From Arthrobacter sp. Bi83 (GTDB lineage: Bacteria; Actinomycetota; Actinomycetes; Actinomycetales; Micrococcaceae), in contig NZ_CAKKLY010000025.1 of the NCBI RefSeq assembly GCF_918698095.1, forward strand, positions 1 through 64,000: 64,000 nucleotides of DNA, given 5' to 3'. How positions within the stretch are numbered: the stretch's first letter is position 1; each line of letters starts with the position of its first letter. Made by a program: the position numbers and the translations under genes. The notes beneath the pieces are model-generated. The model was not told the origin of the DNA. It saw nothing but the letters and a program-made list of their open reading frames with translations, and searched no databases. Shown here one piece after another: positions 28,576 to 36,770 of the stretch.

Positions 28576-28645
28576 GCCAGCGTCCCGTCTTTCCGCCAGC
28601 GTCCCGTCTTTCCGCCAGCGTCCCGTCTTTCCGCCAGCGTCCCGT
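28576..28645. repeat. 19-bp tandem repeat, about 3.7 copies
   Basis: The unit GCCAGCGTCCCGTCTTTCC starts at 28576, 28595, 28614 and 28633, the last copy partial. The copies are identical, so the expansion looks recent. It is not in a credible gene. Confidence 0.9.
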
Positions 28646-29242
28646 TCGCTCTCCTGTGGGCGCTGGTTCTCCCCACGTCTCCTGGCCTGAACACCCAGGC
28701 GGTTCTTGTTTGGCCGACTGTCTCAAGGGACGATGGCGATATCTTCCCAAAGCACCGTTGGATCCCTCGGCGGTCTCGATCGCCCGGTCGCATGCGGGCG
28801 TTGACTGCTTGCAGTGGCAGTTCGGCGACAAAAATGGGGCCTTCAGGGGGAAGGTAGAGAGGGGGTCCATAGTGCATCCGCCAGTTCACTCGCGTCAGTG
28901 GGTTGTTTACTCATGTGTTCTTAAGTTTCCGAACGATGCTTGTTGCTCGTCCACCGACATCGGATCGTCTTCTTGCACAGTGGTCCAGCTAGGCGACAGA
29001 GGTGCAGTTCGCCGGCAAAGGAAGGCTCATAGGCACAAGAGTGCATGGTCAATGAAGAAAAAGACGATCCGGGATCCTGAGCGAAGGCACGCTGTACGAC
29101 GGTTGTGGGTTGTAGGGCTTGCCTGCGAGCAGACGGGTTTGTCGGGCAGCCGGCGCCTGGGGACGGACGCGGGTGCGTCGTCAGGCCGCTGAGTCGCCAA
29201 TCCGCTGTGTCGCGAGCATGGAGGTCGGAAAATGCAATGACG

Positions 29243-29258
29243 TGTTTCACGTGAAACA
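29243..29258. promoter_or_regulatory. parS: parS site 10
   Basis: Fully palindromic 16-mer TGTTTCACGTGAAACA. Confidence 0.95.
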
Positions 29259-29570
29259 CGACATCAGGCTGTCCGGCAACTCAATGCGCGTGAATCCGGG
29301 CAGGCACAGCAGTATTCGGGCCTTGGTACCCCATTGCCCAGCAGACCTTGGTAGTCGGCAAATTCACTGCCAAGAGGAATAGCCGTATGTAGCCTGCTGG
29401 AACCGCGCGGCTTACCCGGTCCCCACAATCAAAGGAAGGCAGTCGATTGCCCCGTGATCCGATCCCCTGTTTCCCAAACGATATTCCGGCCAATGGCTGT
29501 CGAGAGCAGTTCCAAGTACTTCGGGGTGTTGGTGCGTGTTGTTGCAGATAACATCCCGTTTGGACCAAAG

Positions 29571-29586
29571 GGTTTCACGTGAAACA
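29571..29586. promoter_or_regulatory. parS: parS site 11
   Basis: Exact core at 29572-29585, the parS farthest from parB in this window. Confidence 0.92.
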
Positions 29587-30203
29587 TGGGGCGTCAGGCA
29601 CAGCGTGGTGCTACCTGAATAGACACCCGGGCCCTACCGCCGCGTCGCAAGCCACGTACCGGTCACCTACGACGCAGGGGTCCTACGACGGCGCGCGCGT
29701 CCATCGTCCGAGGCAGTGAGCAGACGGGGAAGGGTGCAGCCTTCTGTCGGAGTACTCGATCCGCTCTGCGCTGACGAGTGTCCTAGAGCCGGCGCACATC
29801 CTGAAGCAAGTGTCCGGCCAGCATGGCAGGCAGGAGACCAAAGGGGCCAGCCTGTGATCGACTCCCAGCGGGATTGATTCCCACGGGTTACTGAGCCGAA
29901 CGGCGTTGGTCCGCCGGTGCAGCAGTGCTGCCTCGTCCCACAGAAGATTTCAGGGAACAGTGCCCATGTTTGATACGGATGTCGGTTGTTATGCACACTC
30001 GAGGGTATGCGGACAGTCGCTGGTGCGGACCACTGCACCTCTCTCCGTGCCCGACTTTGCCCCAATACGCTCGCCGACCGCCGGGATCGGGACGCCGGCA
30101 CCAACAAACGGCTAAGGATTACCTGCAACTGTGGCAAGCAGTCCACACCTGGACAAAGAGCGTGAGGCAGCGATCGACAAGGGCCATTCAGGCTGCAAGC
30201 AAA

Positions 30204-30243
30204 ACAAAAGTGGCCACCGCTCCCTTAGGAGTGGTGGCCACCG
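30204..30243 (-). terminator. Terminator of the trxB-trxA operon
   Basis: On the minus strand a long GC-rich stem (GGTGGCCACCACTCC pairing, with small mismatches, to GAGCGGTGGCCAC) with a 5-base loop is followed by TTTTGTTTT. Confidence 0.85.
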
Positions 30244-30276
30244 GTTTGCCGTCAGGCGGCAGGCGTCGTGCTCTTG

Positions 30277-30603
30277 TTAGGAAAGAACGTCCGCGAATTC
30301 CTTCTCGAAGAACTGCTTCGGCTTGGCGCCGATGACGGTGCTCTTCACTTCGCCGTCCTGGAACAGGTAGACGGCAGGAATTGAGGTGATTCCGTATTGG
30401 GCTGCGATGTCGGGGTTATCGTCCACGTTTACCTTGACGACGTTCACCTTTTCCCCGTACTCCACCGAGATTTCGTCGAGGATGGGGCCGAGCTTACGGC
30501 AAGGACCGCACCATTCAGCCCAGAAGTCCACGATTACCGGTTTGTCAGCGGCGAGTACGTCCGTGCTGAAGCTTGCGTCTGTTACATCTTTTGCGTTGCT
30601 CAT
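30277..30603 (-). CDS. trxA: Thioredoxin
   Basis: Cytoplasmic thiol-disulfide oxidoreductase (108 aa). The active site WCGPC has cysteines at 32 and 35, preceded by VDFWAE; the cis-proline region (TSIPAVYLF) is present. The length is typical. It lies 38 bases downstream of trxB in the same operon and is followed by a strong terminator, so both share the SigR-type promoter in front of trxB. Confidence 0.97.
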   Translation of the reverse strand: MSNAKDVTDASFSTDVLAADKPVIVDFWAEWCGPCRKLGPILDEISVEYGEKVNVVKVNVDDNPDIAAQYGITSIPAVYLFQDGEVKSTVIGAKPKQFFEKEFADVLS

Positions 30604-30641
30604 AACCCTTGTCTCTCTCTTCGAATGGTGTTCAGCGCCGG

Positions 30642-31598
30642 TCAGGCGTGAAGGTCAGCGAGGTAGTGCTCAACGTCGATCGCTGCGACGCAGCCCGAGC
30701 CGGAGGCCGTGATGGCCTGGCGGTACGTGGGGTCCACGACATCGCCGGCCGCGAAGACCCCCTTGATGCTCGTTCGCGAGCTGCGGCCCTCGACGGCGAT
30801 GGTTCCGGCGTCGGTTATCTTCAGCGTGTCCTTGACTAGTTCGGTCCGGGGATCGTTGCCGATCGCCACAAAGATACCCGTTACGGGCAGCTCGGATTCC
30901 GTACCGTCGAGAAGGTTTTTCAGTTTCAGGCCGGTGACCTTGTCGTTCCCGAGTACGTCCTCCACGGCCGTGTTCCAGACGAATTTGATCTTCTCGTGCG
31001 ACTGCGCGCGGTCGCCCATGATCTTTGACGCCTTCAAAGTATCGCGGCGGTGAATCACCGTTACGGACCGGGCGAACTTGGTCAGGAACAGTGCCTCTTC
31101 CATCGCGGAGTCACCACCGCCAATGACGGCAATGTCCTGATCCTTGAAAAAGAAACCGTCGCAGGTTGCGCACCAGCTAACGCCATGGCCGGATAGGCGC
31201 TTCTCGTTCGCGAGGCCAAGCTCCCGGTACGCGGAACCGGTGGAAAGAATAATCGACCGAGCGCGGAAGGTCTCCCCCGTTGCGATGGTGACAGACTTGA
31301 CGTCGCCGTCGAGGTCCAGCGCCGTGACGTCCTCGAACTGGACCTCCGTGCCAAAGCGGACAGCCTGCTTTTCGAAGTTTTCCATCAGATCCGGACCCAT
31401 GATGCCTTCGGGGAAGCCAGGGTAGTTCTCGACGTCGGTGGTGTTCATCAGCTCGCCGCCCGCGGTGACGGATCCGGCCAAAAGCAATGGATTGAGGTTG
31501 GCGCGCGCCGTGTACACGGCGGCCGTGTAGCCTGCCGGACCGGAGCCGACGATGATGACATCACGTACTTCTGACGCGCTGTTTTCTGCGTTGCTCAC
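30642..31598 (-). CDS. trxB: Thioredoxin-disulfide reductase
   Basis: FAD/NADPH-dependent reductase (318 aa) that recycles thioredoxin. The FAD-binding motif is GSGPAGYTAAVYTARA, the redox-active pair is CATC (C143, C146), and the NADPH motif is GGGDSAMEEA. I chose the GTG at 31598 (product MSNAENSASEVRDVIIVGSGPAG) because the fold starts there and GGAAGAGG lies upstream; the frame is open to 31730, which would run over the promoter. Confidence 0.95.
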   Translation of the reverse strand: MSNAENSASEVRDVIIVGSGPAGYTAAVYTARANLNPLLLAGSVTAGGELMNTTDVENYPGFPEGIMGPDLMENFEKQAVRFGTEVQFEDVTALDLDGDVKSVTIATGETFRARSIILSTGSAYRELGLANEKRLSGHGVSWCATCDGFFFKDQDIAVIGGGDSAMEEALFLTKFARSVTVIHRRDTLKASKIMGDRAQSHEKIKFVWNTAVEDVLGNDKVTGLKLKNLLDGTESELPVTGIFVAIGNDPRTELVKDTLKITDAGTIAVEGRSSRTSIKGVFAAGDVVDPTYRQAITASGSGCVAAIDVEHYLADLHA

Positions 31599-31656
31599 TG
31601 AACGGTGAACCTCTTCCTTAGTCGATGCGCCAGCCTTGCGGCCGGCCACATGGCAC

Positions 31657-31682
31657 AACTGATTCGTGGTGCCGAATATTCC
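31657..31682 (-). promoter_or_regulatory. SigR/SigH-type promoter of trxB-trxA
   Basis: On the minus strand GGAAT (31682-31678) and GTT (31659-31657) are separated by exactly 18 bases. This is the consensus for the disulfide-stress ECF sigma factor (SigR of Streptomyces, SigH of mycobacteria), whose classical target is trxBA. The predicted leader is about 50 bases. Confidence 0.75.
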
Positions 31683-31880
31683 AGACGTAGTGGGAGGCCT
31701 GGTGCAGCCGGTTCGGGGCTGCACGCACACGCCATCACAAGACGTCCCCTAAGGTTACCGTCTTGGGTTGTGTCAGGGCGTGCGCGTTACCTTGCAGCGA
31801 CCGTCCAGGGGAGGCCGTGCCAACTGGATCTCATGCCGACAGGCCCTGCCAAGAGCAGGCGGCAGCAGCTCTGTGACTCG

Positions 31881-31912
31881 CTGCTACTGAACCTTGCTGC
31901 TACTGAACCTTG
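31881..31912. repeat. 16-bp tandem duplication at the end of the pseudokinase gene
   Basis: CTGCTACTGAACCTTG at 31881-31896 is repeated at 31897-31912. The second copy contains the stop codon of the gene at 31900. The rest of the spacer up to trxB (31599-31880) holds only the SigR-type promoter. Confidence 0.8.
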
Positions 31913-33678
31913 ATTTCTGCGAGGCGCAGGCCGAAGCCGTAGCGGGTCTTCGGGGCAGCGAGCCGGGGTAGGTTCTTGATGGTGACGATCACGTACTGGG
32001 CGGTGACGGGTTCAGCCAACGGCATGGTGAGGTCAGTGGACGTGAAGCTGTTGGTGCCGACCTGCTTGGCGCCGTCCAGGGAAGGACGGTCGTTGGTTAG
32101 GACGCTGATGCTGCCGCCTGACGCACCCAACTGGTTCAGGGTGATTGAAGATACCTTCGACGGGCCCTTCAGCTTGACCACGAGGGGAACGCCGTCCGGA
32201 GCCAGGCCACCCCAGTCCTCGGTGGCGAACTCCATGTCAGACCAGTAGCTGGCCGCGTTGCCGTCAAACGTCTTGGTGAGGTCGTTGTCATACGTGGAGG
32301 CAAAATCGAAGGTGCCGAGACGCGTAACACCCTCCACGGCGGGCGGACCCGCCGCAGGGGCCGTGCTCTGGGTCGGCGAAGGCTTTGCGGTGCCGGACTG
32401 CCCAGCGGCCGACGAGGCCGCTGCCCCGGGGGTTGCCTCGGCTTGCGGGGCACTCTTGAAGAGGCTGCCGAGGTTGGTGACGGCGAAAATGAGGCCGACG
32501 ATCAGCACAGCTGCCAGCAGCCCGCCAACGAGCCAGCGCATGGAGCGCGGTTCCCGCCGGGGCTCGTCATCTTCTTCGTAATAGTCGCCTGCAGCGGCAG
32601 GGCTGCTGGTCTTGGCGACGGCAGGGAAATTACCGGCCCGCCGGTCCGTGGGCCGAAGCTGGGTGTCCCCATCGTCGGCAAACTCGTCCTCGGCGAACCC
32701 GTCGTCGGCGAACTCGTCCCGGGCGTCCCCGGTGTCCTGGTCCCCGGTGTCCTGGTCCCCAGGGCCGTAGTCGTAGTCGTCCTGAGACCACAAAGACACC
32801 TTGGGCTTCTCCTGGCCGCCTACGACGCCGGCAGCTGCTCCCTCCCGCGAGCCGGCAGCCACGTTTGCGGAGCGGTTGCCTTCGCGCTGGAGCAGTGCCT
32901 GTTCAACGTTCTCACGCTGGACGGGCTGCGGTGCCGTGTTCTCGGGGGCTTCAGTCTGCTGTCTGCCTTGGGCGGTTGCTGCGGCGCCGGCTGCAACACC
33001 GGCACCTGCCGCGATACCGGCGCCTACGCCAATGTTGCGGGCACCCGCGGACGGCACGGCAGCCGGGCGGCTTTGCGGAAGCGGCGGAACAACGGGTGCC
33101 TTACGCACCGGTGCACCCGCAGCGTTGGCGCCGGCCGGTTGGTCCGATGAGCGCTCACCGGGCGTACGGTCACCGGAACCGCGCCTGGATGCAGGACTGT
33201 CTGCAGCCGCCGGATAAGGGTCGACCTGCCGCGCGTGGGTGCCGCCGTAATTGATGTAGCCGGCGTCAACCTCTTCCTCGTCGTCATAGACTTCCGGCTC
33301 GTGGGAGCGGGCCTGGCCGAAAATTTCGCTGCCCAGGGTGTCCGTAAAGAACGGCTCGACGTAAGGAGGGTTAGAGGCGACCACCAGGTCCAGCAGGTCA
33401 GCGGCGGACGTGTGGTTGGTGATGAGGTACGTGGTGGCTTCGCTGACGCCAAGGTCGAGGATCTGCACGCTGCCCGGGCGTTCGCCTGTGGCCACCTCGC
33501 GCGCACTCTGGGCCACCTGGTCCGCGTTGTGGGGACCGGCCACCAGGATGCTGACCGGCCGGTTGAGCACCTGGTCCACACCGTCCAGCACCAGATCCTG
33601 GTCATGTGAGGTCAGTACTGTGGCCGTGACCTTGTAGCGGCCGCCAAGTACTGATCCGACATCGATCGGGTGGGACAC
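31900..33678 (-). CDS. Membrane protein with pseudokinase-like N-terminus and discoidin-like extracellular domain
   Basis: 592-aa single-pass membrane protein. Residues 1-130 resemble the N-lobe of a Ser/Thr kinase (VLGGRYKVTATVLTSHDQDLVLDGVDQVLNRPVSILV) without recognisable catalytic motifs. A long Ala/Gln/Asp-rich disordered region follows. The transmembrane helix is near 385-408 (WLVGGLLAAVLIVGLIFAVTNLG). The extracellular C-terminal part (about 450-592) resembles a galactose-binding/discoidin fold. Mycobacterial MviN (Rv3910) fuses MurJ to a pseudokinase and such a domain; here the same order is split, with murJ directly upstream. A role in peptidoglycan-precursor control is inferred. Confidence 0.8.
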   Translation of the reverse strand: MSHPIDVGSVLGGRYKVTATVLTSHDQDLVLDGVDQVLNRPVSILVAGPHNADQVAQSAREVATGERPGSVQILDLGVSEATTYLITNHTSAADLLDLVVASNPPYVEPFFTDTLGSEIFGQARSHEPEVYDDEEEVDAGYINYGGTHARQVDPYPAAADSPASRRGSGDRTPGERSSDQPAGANAAGAPVRKAPVVPPLPQSRPAAVPSAGARNIGVGAGIAAGAGVAAGAAATAQGRQQTEAPENTAPQPVQRENVEQALLQREGNRSANVAAGSREGAAAGVVGGQEKPKVSLWSQDDYDYGPGDQDTGDQDTGDARDEFADDGFAEDEFADDGDTQLRPTDRRAGNFPAVAKTSSPAAAGDYYEEDDEPRREPRSMRWLVGGLLAAVLIVGLIFAVTNLGSLFKSAPQAEATPGAAASSAAGQSGTAKPSPTQSTAPAAGPPAVEGVTRLGTFDFASTYDNDLTKTFDGNAASYWSDMEFATEDWGGLAPDGVPLVVKLKGPSKVSSITLNQLGASGGSISVLTNDRPSLDGAKQVGTNSFTSTDLTMPLAEPVTAQYVIVTIKNLPRLAAPKTRYGFGLRLAEIKVQ

Positions 33679-33851
33679 GTGTTCCTCCTAGGCTGTCCGG
33701 GAATTGCGCGGGCCGTGGTGATTTCGTCACCGCGGGAAGACCTCCGGCAAGCCGGCTGACCCTGACCTGCAACTACCCTTGTTCTTTTTCGATCCTAGCC
33801 GATGCTGCGCAACGGCCGGGTGAGACGGGGCTGGACAAGTCGGGTACGCGG

Positions 33852-36011
33852 TTATTTTTTCTTCTTGCGTCCGGACTTGAAATACGGATTTTGCCCGGTC
33901 TTTCCCTGGAACGTCCTCCGGCCGGGGAGGGGGATCTCGTCGCGCAGGGCGTGGCCGCGGGCCGTGCTGGGCACCTCTTCCTCCGGCAGGTAGGAAACAA
34001 CATCGCCGGAAGGGTGAACGTCCGGTTCCGGCAGCGGTGCCGGTCCCGCGCGGAAGGAAGCGGAATCGAATTCGCCCGAGATCCGTGGAATCAAGCCGGT
34101 GTCCATCGACACCGTGGCGCGTTCCGCCGTCGGACGCCCTGTTAAAGCGTTGGCAGCAGGGGCGCCGGCCGCCGAAGCCGTTCCGGCGGAAGCGCCGGCC
34201 GGACCCCCGGCCGGACGTCCGGGCGGCGCAGCAGCTCCACGGCCAAGCCGCCCGAGCAGCGGCCGCAAAAGGTCGCGCAGTTCGGTGACACGGAACAGCT
34301 TGAGCAGGAGCAAGTAGACGGCCAGCATGACCGGACCGACGACGACGATGGTCACCAGTGCGGCAGGCCGGCTGCTCCACGCGAAGCCCACCGGACTGTA
34401 ACTGCCCAGCAGCCAGAGAGCGCCGACACCTGCCACAGCTGCGCCGAGTGCGGCATAGCCCATCCGTATATATGAGTTGGCGATCCTCGGCCCGTCCAGA
34501 TGGCCCAGGAGGCGGCGCAGGAAGGACGCACTCACGATCACGGAGAGGATGTTTCCGCCGGTGTAGAGGATGGCGATGGCGAAGATGATCTGGTCGAACG
34601 GGAGGAACTGGATGAAGAACGCCGACACGACATTGACCAGCGCCAGGACCAGCTGGATGTAAAACGGAGTCCGGGCGTCCTCGTTGGCGTAGAAGACCCG
34701 GGACATCATGAAGTTCGCGCTCATGAACGGCGTGCTGAGAGCCAGGATGGTGAGCGTCTGGGCCAGCATGACACCGTCCGTCCGCAGCCCGCCGGAGAAG
34801 AACATGCCCAGCGGCCCCGCCAGGGCGAAAAGCGCCAGGGCACCGAACACGGTGGCCACCGCCATGGTCCGCAATCCCTGTGACAGGGCATCGCGCAGTT
34901 CGTTCCGGTTGCCATCCTGCGAGGCGCGGGTCATGCGGTTGAACAGTACTGTGGCCAGGGAGAGGGCGATGATCGAGTGCGGCAGCAGGTACAGCTGGCT
35001 GGCCACCTCAAGCACGGCATTGCCGGGCAGCATGGCCGCGCCGGCGAGGTCGCCGGCTTTCTCCAGCCGGAGCCGCTCGGCGCCGGGGATGGTGGCGATG
35101 CGCATGACGTACAGGAAAGCGAGCTGCCCGACGGCGGCGGTCAGGAGCGTCCAGACGCTCAGCTTTGCCGCCTGGCCGAGTCCCACTCCCCGCCAGCCGA
35201 AGCGCGGACGGAGGCCGAGTTTCAGCCGGAACACCGGGATCAGCAGGATGGCCGTCTGGGTCATGACGCCAATCGTGGAGAAGCCTGCCACGAAAAACGT
35301 CTGTGAGGCGCCCCAGTTGTCCAGGGAATGCGGATTGGCGACGTTGGCACCGAAAAGCCAGATGAACATGCCCAGGCCGGTGATGGCCACCACGTTGTTA
35401 AGGATGGGTGCCCACATGGCCGGGCCAAAGGCGCCGTTGGCATTGAGGACCTGGGTCAGCAGGGCGTACAGGCCGTAGAAGAATATCTGCGGCAGGCACC
35501 AGAAGGCGAAGGCAACGGCCAGCGACTTCTGCTGCGGCGAGTAACCCTGGGTGGTCAGTTCGATGACCGATGGTGCGAGCAGGGTCACCAGCAGGGTGAG
35601 GGACAGCAGCACCAGCACGGCCAGGGTGAGGAGCCGGCTGATGTAATCCGCTCCCCTGTCCGGCGCCTTGCTTGCCTTGATAATCTGCGGCACCAGCACA
35701 GCATTGAAGACACCGCCCGCCACCAGCAGGAAGATCAGGTTTGGCAGGTTGTTGGCGTTGATAAACGTGTCGTTGACCGTGGAACCCAGGCCCAGCGCGG
35801 CGCCCAGCATCCAGGTCTTGCCGAAGCCCAGGATGCGGGAAACCAGCGTTCCGGCAGCCATGATGGCGCTGGAGCGGGCCTCCCCGGGCTGTGCGCCACC
35901 GGAATTGGCGGCGCCGGAAGCAGCCCCACTGGCGGGCACCACACCGGAAGGTGCTTCGCCTGGCTGCGCGGGCTGTTCGGACGCTGGATTGGCTGCTGAC
36001 ATCGTCTTCAT
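33852..36011 (-). CDS. murJ: Lipid II flippase MurJ (MviN)
   Basis: MOP-superfamily flippase (719 aa) that moves lipid II across the membrane for peptidoglycan synthesis. About 14 transmembrane helices span residues 50-560, with early landmarks SRILGFGKTWMLGAALGLGSTVNDTFINANNLPNLIF. The first 45 residues are Ala/Pro-rich and the last 150 form a soluble Pro/Ala/Gly-rich tail ending in a basic KSGRKKKK. I chose the ATG at 36011 (MKTMSAAN), with GGTGAG nearby, over the open frame to 36059; the ATG at 36002 is also possible. The pseudokinase-like partner lies 173 bases downstream. Confidence 0.93.
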   Translation of the reverse strand: MKTMSAANPASEQPAQPGEAPSGVVPASGAASGAANSGGAQPGEARSSAIMAAGTLVSRILGFGKTWMLGAALGLGSTVNDTFINANNLPNLIFLLVAGGVFNAVLVPQIIKASKAPDRGADYISRLLTLAVLVLLSLTLLVTLLAPSVIELTTQGYSPQQKSLAVAFAFWCLPQIFFYGLYALLTQVLNANGAFGPAMWAPILNNVVAITGLGMFIWLFGANVANPHSLDNWGASQTFFVAGFSTIGVMTQTAILLIPVFRLKLGLRPRFGWRGVGLGQAAKLSVWTLLTAAVGQLAFLYVMRIATIPGAERLRLEKAGDLAGAAMLPGNAVLEVASQLYLLPHSIIALSLATVLFNRMTRASQDGNRNELRDALSQGLRTMAVATVFGALALFALAGPLGMFFSGGLRTDGVMLAQTLTILALSTPFMSANFMMSRVFYANEDARTPFYIQLVLALVNVVSAFFIQFLPFDQIIFAIAILYTGGNILSVIVSASFLRRLLGHLDGPRIANSYIRMGYAALGAAVAGVGALWLLGSYSPVGFAWSSRPAALVTIVVVGPVMLAVYLLLLKLFRVTELRDLLRPLLGRLGRGAAAPPGRPAGGPAGASAGTASAAGAPAANALTGRPTAERATVSMDTGLIPRISGEFDSASFRAGPAPLPEPDVHPSGDVVSYLPEEEVPSTARGHALRDEIPLPGRRTFQGKTGQNPYFKSGRKKKK

Positions 36012-36073
36012 CGTCTCACCCGCGCGCGCATAATGCCGCAATCCGCGGGGACCAGGCACGGGTCCGTGGGCCG

Positions 36074-36622
36074 TCAGAGGTGTTCGGGGAGGACTTCGCG
36101 GGCCAGGTCCGCGATACGGCGCTCATTGGGAAAGGACAGTTTCCGGGCGAGCTCGTGGATCGGTACCCAGGCAACATCCACTGCTTCCTTGTCAGGATCA
36201 TTTTCGATGGTGAGCTCGCCACCAGTGGCGCGCAGCAGGTAATGGTGGACGGTCTTGTGCACACGGTGCCCGCTGACGGTGAACCAGTAGTCGATGCTGC
36301 CCAAGGGGGCCAGGATGTTGCCGTCGATGCCGGTCTCCTCGGCGATCTCGCGCACGGCGGCTTCCTCGTTGTTTTCCCGGCCTTCCGGATGGCCCTTCGG
36401 CAGGCACCATTCCAGCCGTCCGCCCCTATTAAGGCGGGCGATAATCGCAACCCTCAGTTCGTCGTCGGACGTGTCCACCACGACGCCGCCGGCGGAGATC
36501 TCCTCGACCGTGGGGAGGGAGGCCGGAGCCGAGTGCGGGGCAGGCGCGATATGGGCACCGATTGCCGACGGCAACGGTGGGTTTGTCCTCCTGCCGGGGG
36601 CGCTCGGTACGGGATGGGCCAT
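36074..36622 (-). CDS. NUDIX hydrolase
   Basis: Nucleoside-diphosphate-linked hydrolase (182 aa from the ATG at 36622). The NUDIX box is complete: GHPEGRENNEEAAVREIAEETGI (about residues 77-99) with the REXXEE metal ligands. The first 40 residues are Pro/Ala-rich. It lies 62 bases upstream of murJ on the same strand and is divergent from the CCA-adding enzyme gene. The NUDIX next to the CCA enzyme is a frequent actinobacterial arrangement. The substrate cannot be read from sequence. Confidence 0.92.
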   Translation of the reverse strand: MAHPVPSAPGRRTNPPLPSAIGAHIAPAPHSAPASLPTVEEISAGGVVVDTSDDELRVAIIARLNRGGRLEWCLPKGHPEGRENNEEAAVREIAEETGIDGNILAPLGSIDYWFTVSGHRVHKTVHHYLLRATGGELTIENDPDKEAVDVAWVPIHELARKLSFPNERRIADLAREVLPEHL

Positions 36623-36770
36623 GCAGTCCACTCTAACGACTCTTGCCCCGTGGTGATGACCGGAACATGGCTTCAAGATGGACTGCATGTGACGCACTTT
36701 GCATCCTCATCCCTGCAATCCCCGTGATTTGGTGTGGTTGGGAGTGGTTTTCTGACAAGCTTAAGTAACT

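Larger units (their letters stand above)
23321..30276. other. Gene-free parS domain (about 7 kb)
   Basis: I find no convincing gene in this spacer between parB and trxA. The open frames present lack the GC-ending third positions of the neighbours, show no recognisable domain, have low-complexity Arg/Ser/Pro-rich composition, and overlap on both strands. What it does hold is ten parS sites (nine exact cores, one degenerate), two 12-bp-phased DnaA-box arrays near 26.0 and 26.4 kb, several short tandem duplications and the trxA terminator. Base composition looks more AT-rich than the flanks (not computed). It probably serves as the centromere region. Confidence 0.75.
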
